Shown in pieces: positions 25,665-34,275 of a stretch of 50,675 bases of DNA. Made by a program: the position numbers and the translations under genes. The notes beneath the pieces are model-generated. The model was not told where the DNA came from and did no database searches. It saw only the letters and a list, made by a program, of their open reading frames with translations. Numbering within the stretch: position 1 is the stretch's first letter; each line of letters opens with the position of its first letter. This DNA comes from Pilibacter termitis (GTDB taxonomy: Bacteria; Bacillota; Bacilli; Lactobacillales; Streptococcaceae), in assembly GCF_900167335.1 (NCBI RefSeq), contig NZ_FUXI01000018.1, positions 13,971 to 64,645 of the forward strand, given 5' to 3'.

Positions 25665-27986
25665 CTAATTCGTCTTTTTCAATCCGTCTTGAGCCGTTGG
25701 GTCGCTTCCTTTGTAGTCTGGTCGGCTCCATGCTTTTGCATAATCTTCTTTCGTGCCACCAATCCCAAACTCAAACGCAGACTGTGCCGCTCCATTTTTC
25801 GCCCAATAACTATCCACCGATTTCCCGGGTGTTTTCGTTGATTTTCCGTTTATTGTTACACTTCCGGGAAGTTCTCCTGTAAAACTTGAAACCGTGGATT
25901 TTATCACATCACTTGAGAGCGTAAAGCGTTCTTCTGCACCAAAAATTTCTGGTTTTGCTTGGTAAACCGCACTTAACACGCAAGCATTAAATGACCCTAC
26001 ATTATCACTTTGCTTAATATACATTGGCTGATTTTGGTCATACCCCGCCCAGCTACCAAACGTAATTTTCGGTGTAGAAACCATTAGCCAAACGTCTTTA
26101 AAATCATCACTCGTCCCCGTTTTTCCTACCCAATCTGCTTGAGCAAGTGTCGGATCAACGAGCTGCATCGTATTTTTAAAATTCGTTGTGATTTTACTAT
26201 CAATAACTGAACGCATCATATTATTCATAATCGAGGCTGTTGCAGGCGAATACACTTGAGCTTTAACATCTTTATGCTCATAAATCACCTTTCCATTGCT
26301 ATCCGTGATTTTTGCAATCATATAACTCTCATGGTATTCTCCATTATTCGCAAGTGTCTGGAAACCATTCGTTTGCTGGGCAACCGTCACATCTGCACCC
26401 CCACCCATTGGCAAGGATTCAATCGAATAATCTTTGATATTGAAATTCATTTTCTTCATATATTCTTCAGGCTGATACCCCTCACTTCTCAACGTTTGAT
26501 ACGTCCAATAAGCTGGGATATTCCACGACCACTCCAGTGCCTCACGCACGCTCATGTAGCGACTCGTTCCCGCATTTCCCACGTGCAAAATCGGCTGACC
26601 GTTGGAGTATTTTGTTGGAAAATTAGAAAGCTGACTTTCCGTTCCAATTAGCCCAACGTCAACAGCAGGGCCATAGACAAGTAATGGTTTAATCGTTGAC
26701 CCCGGCGAACGCTCTGTATCAAGAGCATGGTTGTTTTGATTCTTCACAAAATCACGACCACCAATAAACCCTAGAATCGCTCCCGTTTGATTATCTAGCA
26801 GAACATTTCCTGTTTCAACTTCACCGTAAATGTTATTTCTATCCAACAAATAACCATTTTCTTTCATTGCCTGCTGCATTGTGTTGTAAATCGTCTCATC
26901 AATTGTGCTAATCACTTTATACCCAGAACGTCGCAAAGCACGCTCTGCTTGCTGATAATAGGCGTTATATGTTTTCGTATCATTCATATCCGCTTCTTTC
27001 AAACCAGCGTCTTTTGCCAATTTCCTTGCAAGGACATCTGTCGCTTGGTCTAGCACTTCGTAATAAAGGAAATCATTCAAATTTTGTTTCGCCGTCCCTT
27101 GTTGTTGGAAATCTTTCTTCAAATCATAGCCTTTTGCAGCTTGATAATCTTTTTCATTGATAAAACCTTCACGATACATATTGAACAGCACATTGTTTTT
27201 TCTAAGCAAACCTATCTCTAAATCTTTATCACTCTTAACTTTTCCTGTCGCATCATAAGGCGAGTAAACAATTGGACTTTGCGGAAGTCCTGCGAGAAAT
27301 GCCGCTTGTGGAATACTTAACTCCTTTGCGTGCTTGCCAAAAATCCCAATCGCCGCCTCCTCTACACCTGCAATATTTTCCCCTTTATTATTGCGACCAA
27401 ACGGTGAAACATTGAGATAAGTGGTTAAAATCTCATCTTTTGAAAAATGCTTTTCAATTTGCAAAGCAAGCATAATCTCATCTGCTTTACGCTTAAACGT
27501 TGGGTCATCGGACAAAATTTGTTGCTTGACAAGTTGTTGCGTTAACGTACTTCCACCAGAAGACGCACCTATACCAAGAGCATCACCTAACAATGCACGA
27601 AAAACAGCTTTTGGCACTACCCCTTTGTGTTTGTAAAAATACTCATCTTCGGTCGCAACAACTGCTTGTTTCATAATCGGAGCAATATCTGCACTTTTTA
27701 TACGAGTCCTGACCAAATCACTTTTTATCGTGGCAATTTCTTTCCCATTGCTATATGCAAGTGTGGAAACTTCCTCAATATCATTGATTTCTTTTTCCAA
27801 CTTTGACTTGCTTGGCGGACGAGTATCTGACACTAAATAGCTAAAATACCCTAGCCCAATCCCCGCACACAAAGAAAAGCCAAGCAACCCAAAACTCACG
27901 CCGACAAGCATAATCGCACGTGCCACACGAATGGTTATATTCAATCCCATTTTTAATTCTTTCAACTGCTTACTTTTTTCAGTCAC
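25665..27986 (-). CDS. pbp1B: Class A penicillin-binding protein, PBP1b type
   Basis: 773 residues. A short cytoplasmic tail and membrane helix (about 30-53) precede a GT51 glycosyltransferase domain with EDEYFYKHKG and GASSGGSTLTQQLVKQQ. The transpeptidase domain has STIK near residue 430, SWN in ALEWSWNIPAYW and KTGT near 622. The wording STLTQQLVKQQILS and SPFGRNNKGENIAG fits streptococcal and enterococcal PBP1b (PbpZ) rather than PBP1a or PBP2a. It polymerises and cross-links peptidoglycan. Start is GTG 27986 after GAGAGG. The nearby tyrS matches synteny in streptococci. Confidence 0.93.
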   Translation of the reverse strand: MTEKSKQLKELKMGLNITIRVARAIMLVGVSFGLLGFSLCAGIGLGYFSYLVSDTRPPSKSKLEKEINDIEEVSTLAYSNGKEIATIKSDLVRTRIKSADIAPIMKQAVVATEDEYFYKHKGVVPKAVFRALLGDALGIGASSGGSTLTQQLVKQQILSDDPTFKRKADEIMLALQIEKHFSKDEILTTYLNVSPFGRNNKGENIAGVEEAAIGIFGKHAKELSIPQAAFLAGLPQSPIVYSPYDATGKVKSDKDLEIGLLRKNNVLFNMYREGFINEKDYQAAKGYDLKKDFQQQGTAKQNLNDFLYYEVLDQATDVLARKLAKDAGLKEADMNDTKTYNAYYQQAERALRRSGYKVISTIDETIYNTMQQAMKENGYLLDRNNIYGEVETGNVLLDNQTGAILGFIGGRDFVKNQNNHALDTERSPGSTIKPLLVYGPAVDVGLIGTESQLSNFPTKYSNGQPILHVGNAGTSRYMSVREALEWSWNIPAYWTYQTLRSEGYQPEEYMKKMNFNIKDYSIESLPMGGGADVTVAQQTNGFQTLANNGEYHESYMIAKITDSNGKVIYEHKDVKAQVYSPATASIMNNMMRSVIDSKITTNFKNTMQLVDPTLAQADWVGKTGTSDDFKDVWLMVSTPKITFGSWAGYDQNQPMYIKQSDNVGSFNACVLSAVYQAKPEIFGAEERFTLSSDVIKSTVSSFTGELPGSVTINGKSTKTPGKSVDSYWAKNGAAQSAFEFGIGGTKEDYAKAWSRPDYKGSDPTAQDGLKKTN

Positions 27987-28059
27987 TAAACGAACCTCTC
28001 AAACATAAAAGACTTCTCAAAAACACATAGTTTTCAGAGATAGCCTAAAAATATACAAT

Positions 28060-28214
28060 GGGTACCTCTAAAAACTCACGCTTACCCAAAATTGCTAGTT
28101 TTTCGATTTTCTTCGTCAGTTTCCTCAACCTATGAACCACATAGCTTTCGTCAACTTCCTCGAAAATCGGAAAACTATCTAATTTTGGCTTAACCGGAGT
28201 TCTTAGAGGTACCC
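28060..28214. mobile_element. M2: palindromic MITE-like element, 155 bp
   Basis: GGGTACCTCTAAAAACT and AGTTCTTAGAGGTACCC ends; flanks show only a partial AT duplication. It lies between divergent pbp1B and the DUF2798 gene, close enough to affect pbp1B expression. The interior CTATGAACCACATAG forms the apex hairpin. With the short AT-rich flanks it fills the 27987-28262 gap. Confidence 0.85.
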
Positions 28215-28262
28215 ATATTTACCTCGTTATTATAACAAACTTCCCGCAAACAAGAAAGAGTG

Positions 28263-28291
28263 TTGACATTTCCAGTGAATTTTGTTAAAAT
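28263..28291 (+). promoter_or_regulatory. Promoter of the DUF2798 gene
   Basis: TTGACA, 17-base spacer, TAAAAT, close to consensus. A second possible -10, TTGCGTATAAT, lies at 28311-28321. The leader is about 100 bases. Confidence 0.75.
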
Positions 28292-28401
28292 ATCTTTACA
28301 TTCAAATATTTTGCGTATAATCGTTCAGCAAAAAATACTCTTTTTTGTTGGACGTTTTTTTGTGTGTTATTTGGATGAATACAATTTTCGGAGGAATTTA
28401 C

Positions 28402-28914
28402 ATGGATTTTCACAACAAATTGCCACGCTCAGGAAAGGAATTTGCATTATTTTTATTTATTGTCTCTGTCCTTTCTGTCAATCTCATCGCACCAACGATT
28501 ACTTTTTTGGAAATAGGATTTTCAGTTGAAAATTATTTCAATACGTTAAAAATCCTACCATTTATGTGGATTGTCGTTGTGATTTTCGTTTTACTCACAC
28601 ATCCAATTGCTGAAAAAATGGCAAATAACATTACAGCTGAAAAAGATAGTTTTCATTCCAAAATGACGATTAACATTTTGTGCAATGTTCTTTTGATGTC
28701 TATTTTCCTTACTGTTATTGGCACTTGGATTGGTACAAGACAAATTTCACTTATGCCTATCACACATTTCTTCCAATTTTGGCCAAGGAATTTTACCGTG
28801 GCTTTCGGTGTAGAATTATTAATTGCTCAACCAATCGCACGTGGAATTTTGTTTGCAATCCATAAAAGAGCAGATATGGAAGTACAAAATTGGGGAATTG
28901 AAGAAAGCGAGTAA
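28402..28914 (+). CDS. DUF2798 membrane protein
   Basis: 170 residues with four membrane helices. The segment FWPRNFTVAFGVELLIAQPI, followed by ARG, matches the conserved DUF2798 helix. GGAGGAATTTAC sets the start at ATG 28402; a longer open frame upstream lacks a ribosome site. Function of the family is unknown. A single-gene unit with its own promoter and terminator. Confidence 0.83.
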   Translation: MDFHNKLPRSGKEFALFLFIVSVLSVNLIAPTITFLEIGFSVENYFNTLKILPFMWIVVVIFVLLTHPIAEKMANNITAEKDSFHSKMTINILCNVLLMSIFLTVIGTWIGTRQISLMPITHFFQFWPRNFTVAFGVELLIAQPIARGILFAIHKRADMEVQNWGIEESE

Positions 28915-28976
28915 CTAATTTTAAGGATACCTCTAAAAACGAAAACAGTAAAAACTACACAAAAAATGAAAAAAGT

Positions 28977-29019
28977 AAGAAAGATAACCATTTTTCATGG
29001 AAATCTTTCTTATTTTTTT
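28977..29019 (+). terminator. Terminator of the DUF2798 gene
   Basis: AAGAAAGAT pairs with ATCTTTCTT, then ATTTTTTT. A TATGAT sequence immediately follows (29021) and could be the -10 of a tyrS promoter, though no good -35 is seen. Confidence 0.8.
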
Positions 29020-29034
29020 GTATGATAGAAAATA

Positions 29035-29726
29035 GAAAAGCGAGCGGGGCGGTTTGAAGTCTGTGGTAGTGAGCCGTGCCGTTCATTTACTGCTACACTT
29101 CGTTTCGCATACAGTCTTTCTAAGAATCAAAGATTCTTGAAAGACTAGCATCAAAACGAAGTTTCGAGCGGCACTGCGAACAGCCACCAGACTTCTGCCC
29201 CTCGGAGCTAGACAAAGAAAAGCGAGCGGGGCGTTATGAAGTCTGCAACAGTGATCCACAGCATTTACTTGCTGGAAACGTAGTTTCCAGTGCTGTTGCG
29301 AACAGTTGCCAGACTTCAGCCCCTCAGAGCTAGACAAAGAAAAGCGAGCGGGGCGGTTTGGAGGTTGCAACAGCGAACACTGTCGTTTATTTACTGCTAC
29401 ACTTCGTTTCGCATATAGTCTTTCTAAGAATCAAAGATTCTTGAAAGACTAGCATCAAAACGAAGTTTCAAGCGACATTGTGAGCAGTTGCCAAACTTCA
29501 GCCCCTCGGAGCTAGACAAAGAAAAGCGAAGAGGGGCGGTTTGGAGGTTGCAACAGTGAACCGTGCCGTTTACTTGCTCGAAACGTTAGTTTCGAGCGGC
29601 ACTGTGAACAGTTACCAAACTCCTGCCCCTCGGAGCTAGACAAAGAAAAGCGAGCGGGGCGGTTTGGAGATTGCAACAGTAAACGGCACTGTGAACAGTT
29701 TCTAGACTTCAGCACCATGTAGCTAA
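29035..29726 (-). repeat. Tandem array of five U-family repeats upstream of tyrS
   Basis: Units start with GAAAAGCGAG at 29035, 29217, 29339, 29521 and 29645 and measure about 182, 122, 182, 124 and 82 bp. Long units carry an extra inner hairpin (CTTTCTAAGAATC with GATTCTTGAAAG); the last has lost its inner hairpin. Arms differ between units yet stay complementary: GTGCCG with CGGCAC, CACAGCA with TGCTGT, CTGTCG with CGACA. The array ends 16 bases before tyrS, leaving only AAAGGAGG between. The 28915-29741 gap otherwise contains the terminator and a solitary M-like end at 28921-28940; no T-box motif was found. Confidence 0.88.
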
Positions 29727-29741
29727 AAAAAGGAGGGCATT

Positions 29742-31007
29742 ATGAGCTTAACATTTTTTGAAGAATTAAAAGAACGTGGACTCATTTTTCAGTCTACGGA
29801 TGAAAAAGAAATTGAAAAGAAATTAAACGAGGGTTCAAGTAAAATTTATATCGGATTTGACCCTACGGCTGACTCATTGCATTTAGGTCATTTAGTGCCT
29901 GTTCTCATGCTCAAAAGATTCCAAGAGGCAGGTCATACGCCAGTTGCACTCGTCGGTGGAGCAACTGGAATGATTGGAGACCCGTCATTTAAAGATAGCG
30001 AACGCCAATTAAACACTGTCGAAGTCGTTCAAAATTGGTCGGAAGCAATCAAAGGACAACTTTCACAATTTGTCGATTTTGAAGGTGTGGAAAATGCTGC
30101 AATCATCGTCAACAACTATGATTGGTTAGGGAATATTTCACTGATTGATTTTCTACGTGATGTAGGAAAACATTTCACAATCAACTACATGATGAGCAAG
30201 GAAAGTGTAAAACGCCGTATCGAAACAGGGATTAGCTACACAGAATTTGCCTACCAAATCTTGCAAGGCTATGATTTTTACAAATTATTCAACGACTATG
30301 GCGTAGAATTTCAAGCTGGCGGAAGCGACCAGTGGGGGAACATTACTGCTGGAACAGAATTAATTCGCCGTATGACAGGGAAAACTGGATATGCATTCAC
30401 ACTTCCATTGATTACCAATTCTGACGGAAAAAAATTCGGGAAATCCGAGGGGAACGCTGTATGGCTTGACCCAGATAAAACTTCCCCTTATGAGTTTTAT
30501 CAATTTTGGCTTAATGTCGCAGATGATGATGTTATTCCGTTTATGAAATATTTCACATTCCTTTCGCTTGATCGAATCGCTGAAATCGAAGGGGAATTTA
30601 ACGAAGACCGTGGTTCTCGTTTAGGGCAAAAAATTCTAGCCGAAGAAATGACGAAAATTGTCCACGGTGAAAAAGCTCTTGAAGACGCAAAGCATATTTC
30701 AGAAGTATTGTTCAAAGGCGGGAATCTCAAGAGTTTACCTGCAAGTGTGCTTGAAAAACATTTTGAAAATGTTCCAAGCTACACTGCTCAAACCGATGAA
30801 AATTTCAATATCGTAGAATTACTTGTCGCAAGTCAGATTTCGCCTTCTAAACGTCAAGCACGTGAAGATGTCACAAATGGTGCAATTTACATTAATGGCG
30901 AGCGTGTGCAAGATTTATCCTACACCCTTGGCGAAACAGACAAGATTGACGAAAAATTCACGATTATCCGCCGTGGGAAAAAGAAAAATTTTATCATTCG
31001 TTATTAA
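29742..31007 (+). CDS. tyrS: Tyrosyl-tRNA synthetase
   Basis: 421 residues, class I synthetase that charges tRNA-Tyr in the cytosol. The HIGH-type motif is HLGH (47-50), the KMSKS-type motif is KFGKS (231-235) and the S4-like RNA-binding domain fills about 350-421. AAAGGAGGGCATT precedes the ATG. Tyrosyl-tRNA synthetase genes of this group usually carry a T-box leader; here the leader region is a U-repeat array instead, so control is unclear. Terminator at 31012-31044. Confidence 0.97.
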   Translation: MSLTFFEELKERGLIFQSTDEKEIEKKLNEGSSKIYIGFDPTADSLHLGHLVPVLMLKRFQEAGHTPVALVGGATGMIGDPSFKDSERQLNTVEVVQNWSEAIKGQLSQFVDFEGVENAAIIVNNYDWLGNISLIDFLRDVGKHFTINYMMSKESVKRRIETGISYTEFAYQILQGYDFYKLFNDYGVEFQAGGSDQWGNITAGTELIRRMTGKTGYAFTLPLITNSDGKKFGKSEGNAVWLDPDKTSPYEFYQFWLNVADDDVIPFMKYFTFLSLDRIAEIEGEFNEDRGSRLGQKILAEEMTKIVHGEKALEDAKHISEVLFKGGNLKSLPASVLEKHFENVPSYTAQTDENFNIVELLVASQISPSKRQAREDVTNGAIYINGERVQDLSYTLGETDKIDEKFTIIRRGKKKNFIIRY

Positions 31008-31011
31008 AGAA

Positions 31012-31044
31012 AAGCCAAGTCGCTCGAGTAGACTTGGCTTTTTT
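31012..31044 (+). terminator. tyrS terminator
   Basis: AAGCCAAGTC pairs with GACTTGGCTT around GCTCGAGTA, then T6. A solitary M-like end (GGTAACTCTAAAAAC) follows directly. Confidence 0.93.
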
Positions 31045-31067
31045 AAAGGTAACTCTAAAAACGTGCA

Positions 31068-31286
31068 TTAGAAAAACACCAAAGTTGTTTTCGTTGCAAG
31101 ACTCATCTCTTGCAATATTTCACGAATTTTATGATAGGAAATATTTTTTCTGCTAATAACAGAAACCGTACTCGTTACTTCGTCCAATTTCACCTCGTCC
31201 ACTTCTTCTAAAGAAATCAAGCGGAAAAACAATTCCCTTGCAACCGTTGTAAAATTTTGCTGTATCTTTATTCTTTTTTGTTTCAT
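31068..31286 (-). CDS. Small HMA-fold-like protein without CxxC
   Basis: 72 residues with a beta-alpha-beta-beta-alpha pattern: RIKIQQNF, VDEVKLDEVTSTVSVISR and HKIREILQEMSL. This resembles heavy-metal-associated domains such as CopZ, but the CxxC metal site is absent, so metal binding is unlikely. AGAGGTGACATT precedes the ATG. It is alone on its strand between tyrS and M6. Function unknown. Confidence 0.65.
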   Translation of the reverse strand: MKQKRIKIQQNFTTVARELFFRLISLEEVDEVKLDEVTSTVSVISRKNISYHKIREILQEMSLATKTTLVFF

Positions 31287-31317
31287 AATGTCACCTCTTC
31301 TAGCTACAAAGTGTTAA

Positions 31318-31480
31318 GGGTACCTCTAAAATCTTTGACACTTCGCATTTCGTTATTATCATGATCCTATCCTACAAAACTAAGCTTAACACAACCTTAT
31401 TTCATTTTCATCGGGCTTTGGGAGGAGATTGGCGAGGAAAATGGGGAACTGGCGATTTTGGGGAAGGGGAGTGTTTAGGC
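31318..31480. mobile_element. M6: degenerate M-family element
   Basis: The left end GGGTACCTCTAAAA is clear. The right half, GAGGAGATTGGCGAGGAAAAT and beyond to about 31480, aligns with M1 positions 7467-7520 but with many A-to-G changes on +, giving a G-rich stretch (31455-31475) that could fold as a quadruplex. Confidence 0.6.
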
Positions 31481-31570
31481 TTACCTAAAAACTCATGAAC
31501 TCTGGTTAAAATTTTAACTTCATACATTTTTATTTGATACATTATATTAATTGCGATTTAACTTTAGAAC

Positions 31571-32827
31571 TCAGTCAATCAACACACTTTCTTCTTGTTC
31601 CCTCTCCATTTTTTTCTTTTTCATCAACACTTCTTCATACGTCCAAACATCTTTTATTTTGTAACAAAGAATTGCACTTGCAAAAAATCCAATGGTTGCT
31701 ATCAAAAAAGTGTAATGGATACCTATTTTTTCTGCAAATGGTGTGATAAGCACTAGACCTAGTGGCGTTGCCATATTAAATAGGGAAAATGTTATCGCCA
31801 TAATTCGTCCAAGTATTTCTTTTTTGTAAGTTTCCTGTAAAATTGCAAAAAAACTCGCATTGATAACTGGAAAACTGATTCCAGCTATCAATGAAATCAA
31901 CATGAAAATCAATAGACCATCCCTGTTTTTCGGCAAAAAAGTTGTCATAGAATAGACGATACCCATGAAAAGAAAAGTAATTGCCAGCATTTTTATTCGG
32001 TTTTTCATTCCTATACCACTTCCAATTACTACACCACCTATAACCATTCCTACACCAGACAACATTTCCACTATCCCCACTTGTGCAAGTGTGCCATGAA
32101 AATAACTGGTCGTCATCAACGGGTAAAAACTAACTGCTGGCATGAAAAGAAAATTGCAAAGTAGGGCAATCATCATGGAATAACGCATCGCTGGAATTTT
32201 CCATAGCTCGTTTACGCCATACTTCATATCAGCTATCGGGTGTGGCTTTTCTTCTTTTCGTACAACTTGTGGTAATTTTAACAAAAGTAAAATACCGCAC
32301 CCTATCATTGCTCCAAAAATATCTAGCAACACTATTTGGTGAATGTCGAAAATAGTAAGCAAAAAAGCTGCAGCAACAGGAGATATGACCATATTGATTG
32401 CACCAATTGCTGAAAATTGTCCGTTCGCTTTGGTAAAATCTTTTTCTTCTACCATAGTAGGAATAATCGCCTGTATCGTTGGCTGTTGAAATGCTTGCCC
32501 TCCCGCACGCATACCAAGTGCAATAAAAATCAGCACTAAAGGCATTTTTTCAACCATTTCTCCGCTGAAAAATAAAACAATCGCAAATAGTGCAACGCAA
32601 CTATCACTTATCATCAAGATATTTTTCCGACTAAAACGGTCTATTATTCCCCCGATAAATAATCCTAGCACAACCATCGGCAAAATGCCTAACATAGTGG
32701 CAATGCTCAAAATCGTTGCACTTCCGTATTCTGTCGTCAAGTACCAAATCAACGCATATTGTACAAGCATACTTGTGAATCCTGACACAAATTGACCAAA
32801 TAAAAAACATTTAAACTGTACGTTCAT
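31571..32827 (-). CDS. MFS efflux transporter, macrolide-efflux-like
   Basis: 418 residues, twelve membrane helices. The N-terminus (FGQFVSGFTSMLVQYALIWY) and the loop GGIIDRFSRKNILMISD resemble Mef/enterobactin-exporter-type MFS pumps. Start ATG 32827 follows AGAGGGGAAAGG and overlaps the end of tetR by 17 bases, so both are one coupled unit. Substrate unknown; drug or toxic-metabolite export is inferred from the TetR partner. Confidence 0.87.
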   Translation of the reverse strand: MNVQFKCFLFGQFVSGFTSMLVQYALIWYLTTEYGSATILSIATMLGILPMVVLGLFIGGIIDRFSRKNILMISDSCVALFAIVLFFSGEMVEKMPLVLIFIALGMRAGGQAFQQPTIQAIIPTMVEEKDFTKANGQFSAIGAINMVISPVAAAFLLTIFDIHQIVLLDIFGAMIGCGILLLLKLPQVVRKEEKPHPIADMKYGVNELWKIPAMRYSMMIALLCNFLFMPAVSFYPLMTTSYFHGTLAQVGIVEMLSGVGMVIGGVVIGSGIGMKNRIKMLAITFLFMGIVYSMTTFLPKNRDGLLIFMLISLIAGISFPVINASFFAILQETYKKEILGRIMAITFSLFNMATPLGLVLITPFAEKIGIHYTFLIATIGFFASAILCYKIKDVWTYEEVLMKKKKMEREQEESVLID

Positions 32828-33491
32828 CCTTTCCCCTCTCTTCACTAACTGTGTATTCCTTACTTAGATTAGAAAATGCCGTTTTTAATTCTGACATCTC
32901 TCCATCTTTACAGCCCAATATCCGCTCAATCCCCCAAGTAACCGCTCGAATTTGCAATTCTAATTCTTCAATGGTCAAATTTTGCATTTCTGATAAATCA
33001 AAAGCTCTTATCCGCCTTAAAATAAATTCTACGCTCTCTTTGGGATAAGATGTATCAAAAATCCCTTCCTCCACCCCTTTTTCTATCACTTTCCCTAGGA
33101 TTTCTGTTATATCACGGAAAAATACTATTTCCACTCTCTGATAAATCAACGCATTTTCTGGACTAAGTAGATATTCCACCATTGAAACACCGTCAATATC
33201 GTTCATATTCAAACTAAGAAGAATTTTTATCACTCGCTCCTTTGTGGAAAGTGAGTAATCATCTGCAATTTTTTTCACCTTCGTCATGATAAATTTACGA
33301 TACCTTTCGATTACAGCATCAACAATTTCTTCTTTCGAGGCAAAATGATAAAAAATCGCCCCCTTACTCATTCCTAACTCCTCCACAATATTTTGCATAG
33401 TCGTTTTTGCATAGCCTTTTTCTGCAAACAATCTTGCCGATATTTCAATAATTCGTTGTTTTGTTTTCTCTGGATTATTTTTTCTTGCCAA
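32811..33491 (-). CDS. TetR-family repressor
   Basis: 226 residues. Helix-turn-helix at about 27-46 (TTMQNIVEELGMSKGAIFYH), typical TetR opening KQRIIEISARLFAEKGYAKT, then a variable ligand domain. It should repress itself and the efflux gene it overlaps; a candidate operator lies upstream at 33545-33557. GGAGGAGAATCATTTTG-type ribosome site precedes ATG 33491. Confidence 0.92.
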   Translation of the reverse strand: MARKNNPEKTKQRIIEISARLFAEKGYAKTTMQNIVEELGMSKGAIFYHFASKEEIVDAVIERYRKFIMTKVKKIADDYSLSTKERVIKILLSLNMNDIDGVSMVEYLLSPENALIYQRVEIVFFRDITEILGKVIEKGVEEGIFDTSYPKESVEFILRRIRAFDLSEMQNLTIEELELQIRAVTWGIERILGCKDGEMSELKTAFSNLSKEYTVSEERGKDERTV

Positions 33492-33544
33492 AATGATTCT
33501 CCTCCAATCTTATATTTTATTATTCTATACCTTCATTAAAACAT

Positions 33545-33557
33545 ACTGACGGTCGGT
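33545..33557. promoter_or_regulatory. Probable TetR operator
   Basis: ACTGAC-G-GTCGGT, inverted half-sites matching at five of six positions, about 54 bases before tetR. TTTACA on the minus strand overlaps it as a possible -35. Confidence 0.55.
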
Positions 33558-33669
33558 TTGTAAAGAGTTATTGTGAAGTTCCTATTTTTTGTAATAAAAA
33601 GTCTACAAAAAAACAACCTCATTTCTGAAATTGTCTCTTAATTTATGATAAAATCCTTGAACTTCTTCT

Positions 33670-33912
33670 CTACTCCACCACCCCTAATTTTAGCCAACGT
33701 TTTGATACAATCAAGCTTACAACAAAAGAAATCGCAAGCAAAACAGTGAGGAAAGCAATAATTTGAAGATTCGACAAAAATGAAAGTGGTGAGTTTTCAG
33801 TTAAAAGAAATGTTTCAACTTTCTTGCTAAACGTATTTGATGCCTCAAACATTGCCACGTGTTTTCCAAATCCACCGACTGCTACTAAAATTACCGAAGA
33901 AATAATGAATAA
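33670..33912 (-). pseudogene. Remnant of a membrane protein gene, possibly an ABC permease C-terminus
   Basis: An open frame of about 80 codons has no plausible start. It encodes one helix (IISSVILVAVGGFGKHVAMF), a polar extracellular segment and a last helix (IIAFLTVLLAISFVVSLIVS) with a basic tail (KRWLKLGVVE), as at the end of many ABC permeases. Upstream sequence is closed by stops and M3 lies nearby. It looks like the surviving 3' end of a lost gene. The rest of 33492-34275 holds the TetR operator and M3. Confidence 0.45.
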
Positions 33913-34011
33913 TTAATAACGGCATAATTTTACTTTTGAATCGAATCAATGCAAATTGAAAATTTCTTAGCTCAACTCACTACTCTACACCAAAACCATA
34001 TAAAATTTTAT

Positions 34012-34147
34012 GGGTACCTCTAAAAACTTCGTTTAAGATAGTTTTTCTTGTTTTCAAGGAAATCGACGAAAGCTATATGATTCATAGGTTGAGAAGGCTG
34101 ACGAAGAACTAGCAATTTTGGATAAATGTTAGTTTTTAGAGTTGCCC
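34012..34147. mobile_element. M3: M-family element with a small deletion, 136 bp
   Basis: Ends GGGTACCTCTAAAAACT and GTTTTTAGAGTTGCCC. The interior lacks about 20 bp relative to the 155-bp copies. Flanks (TTAT and TTAA) do not match, so the target duplication has decayed or the ends recombined. Confidence 0.8.
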
Positions 34148-34275
34148 TTAAGAGTACTTCTACACATTTTCACTTGCTCAATATTTCTCCAACGCACTTC
34201 ATTTCCTTTCTTCTGCAAGAAAAGATAAAATAAGAGGGAGGTTTCTTTTATTTTTATTCAAAGGTAGGTATTTTT

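Noticed and set aside
29083-29718. Proline- and serine-rich minus-strand ORFs upstream of tyrS
   Set aside because: They are translations of the U repeats; the same peptide recurs with each unit and has no start signal.
29035-29726. CRISPR array upstream of tyrS
   Set aside because: Units are 82-182 bp imperfect palindromes placed head to tail without spacers, and no cas genes are present.
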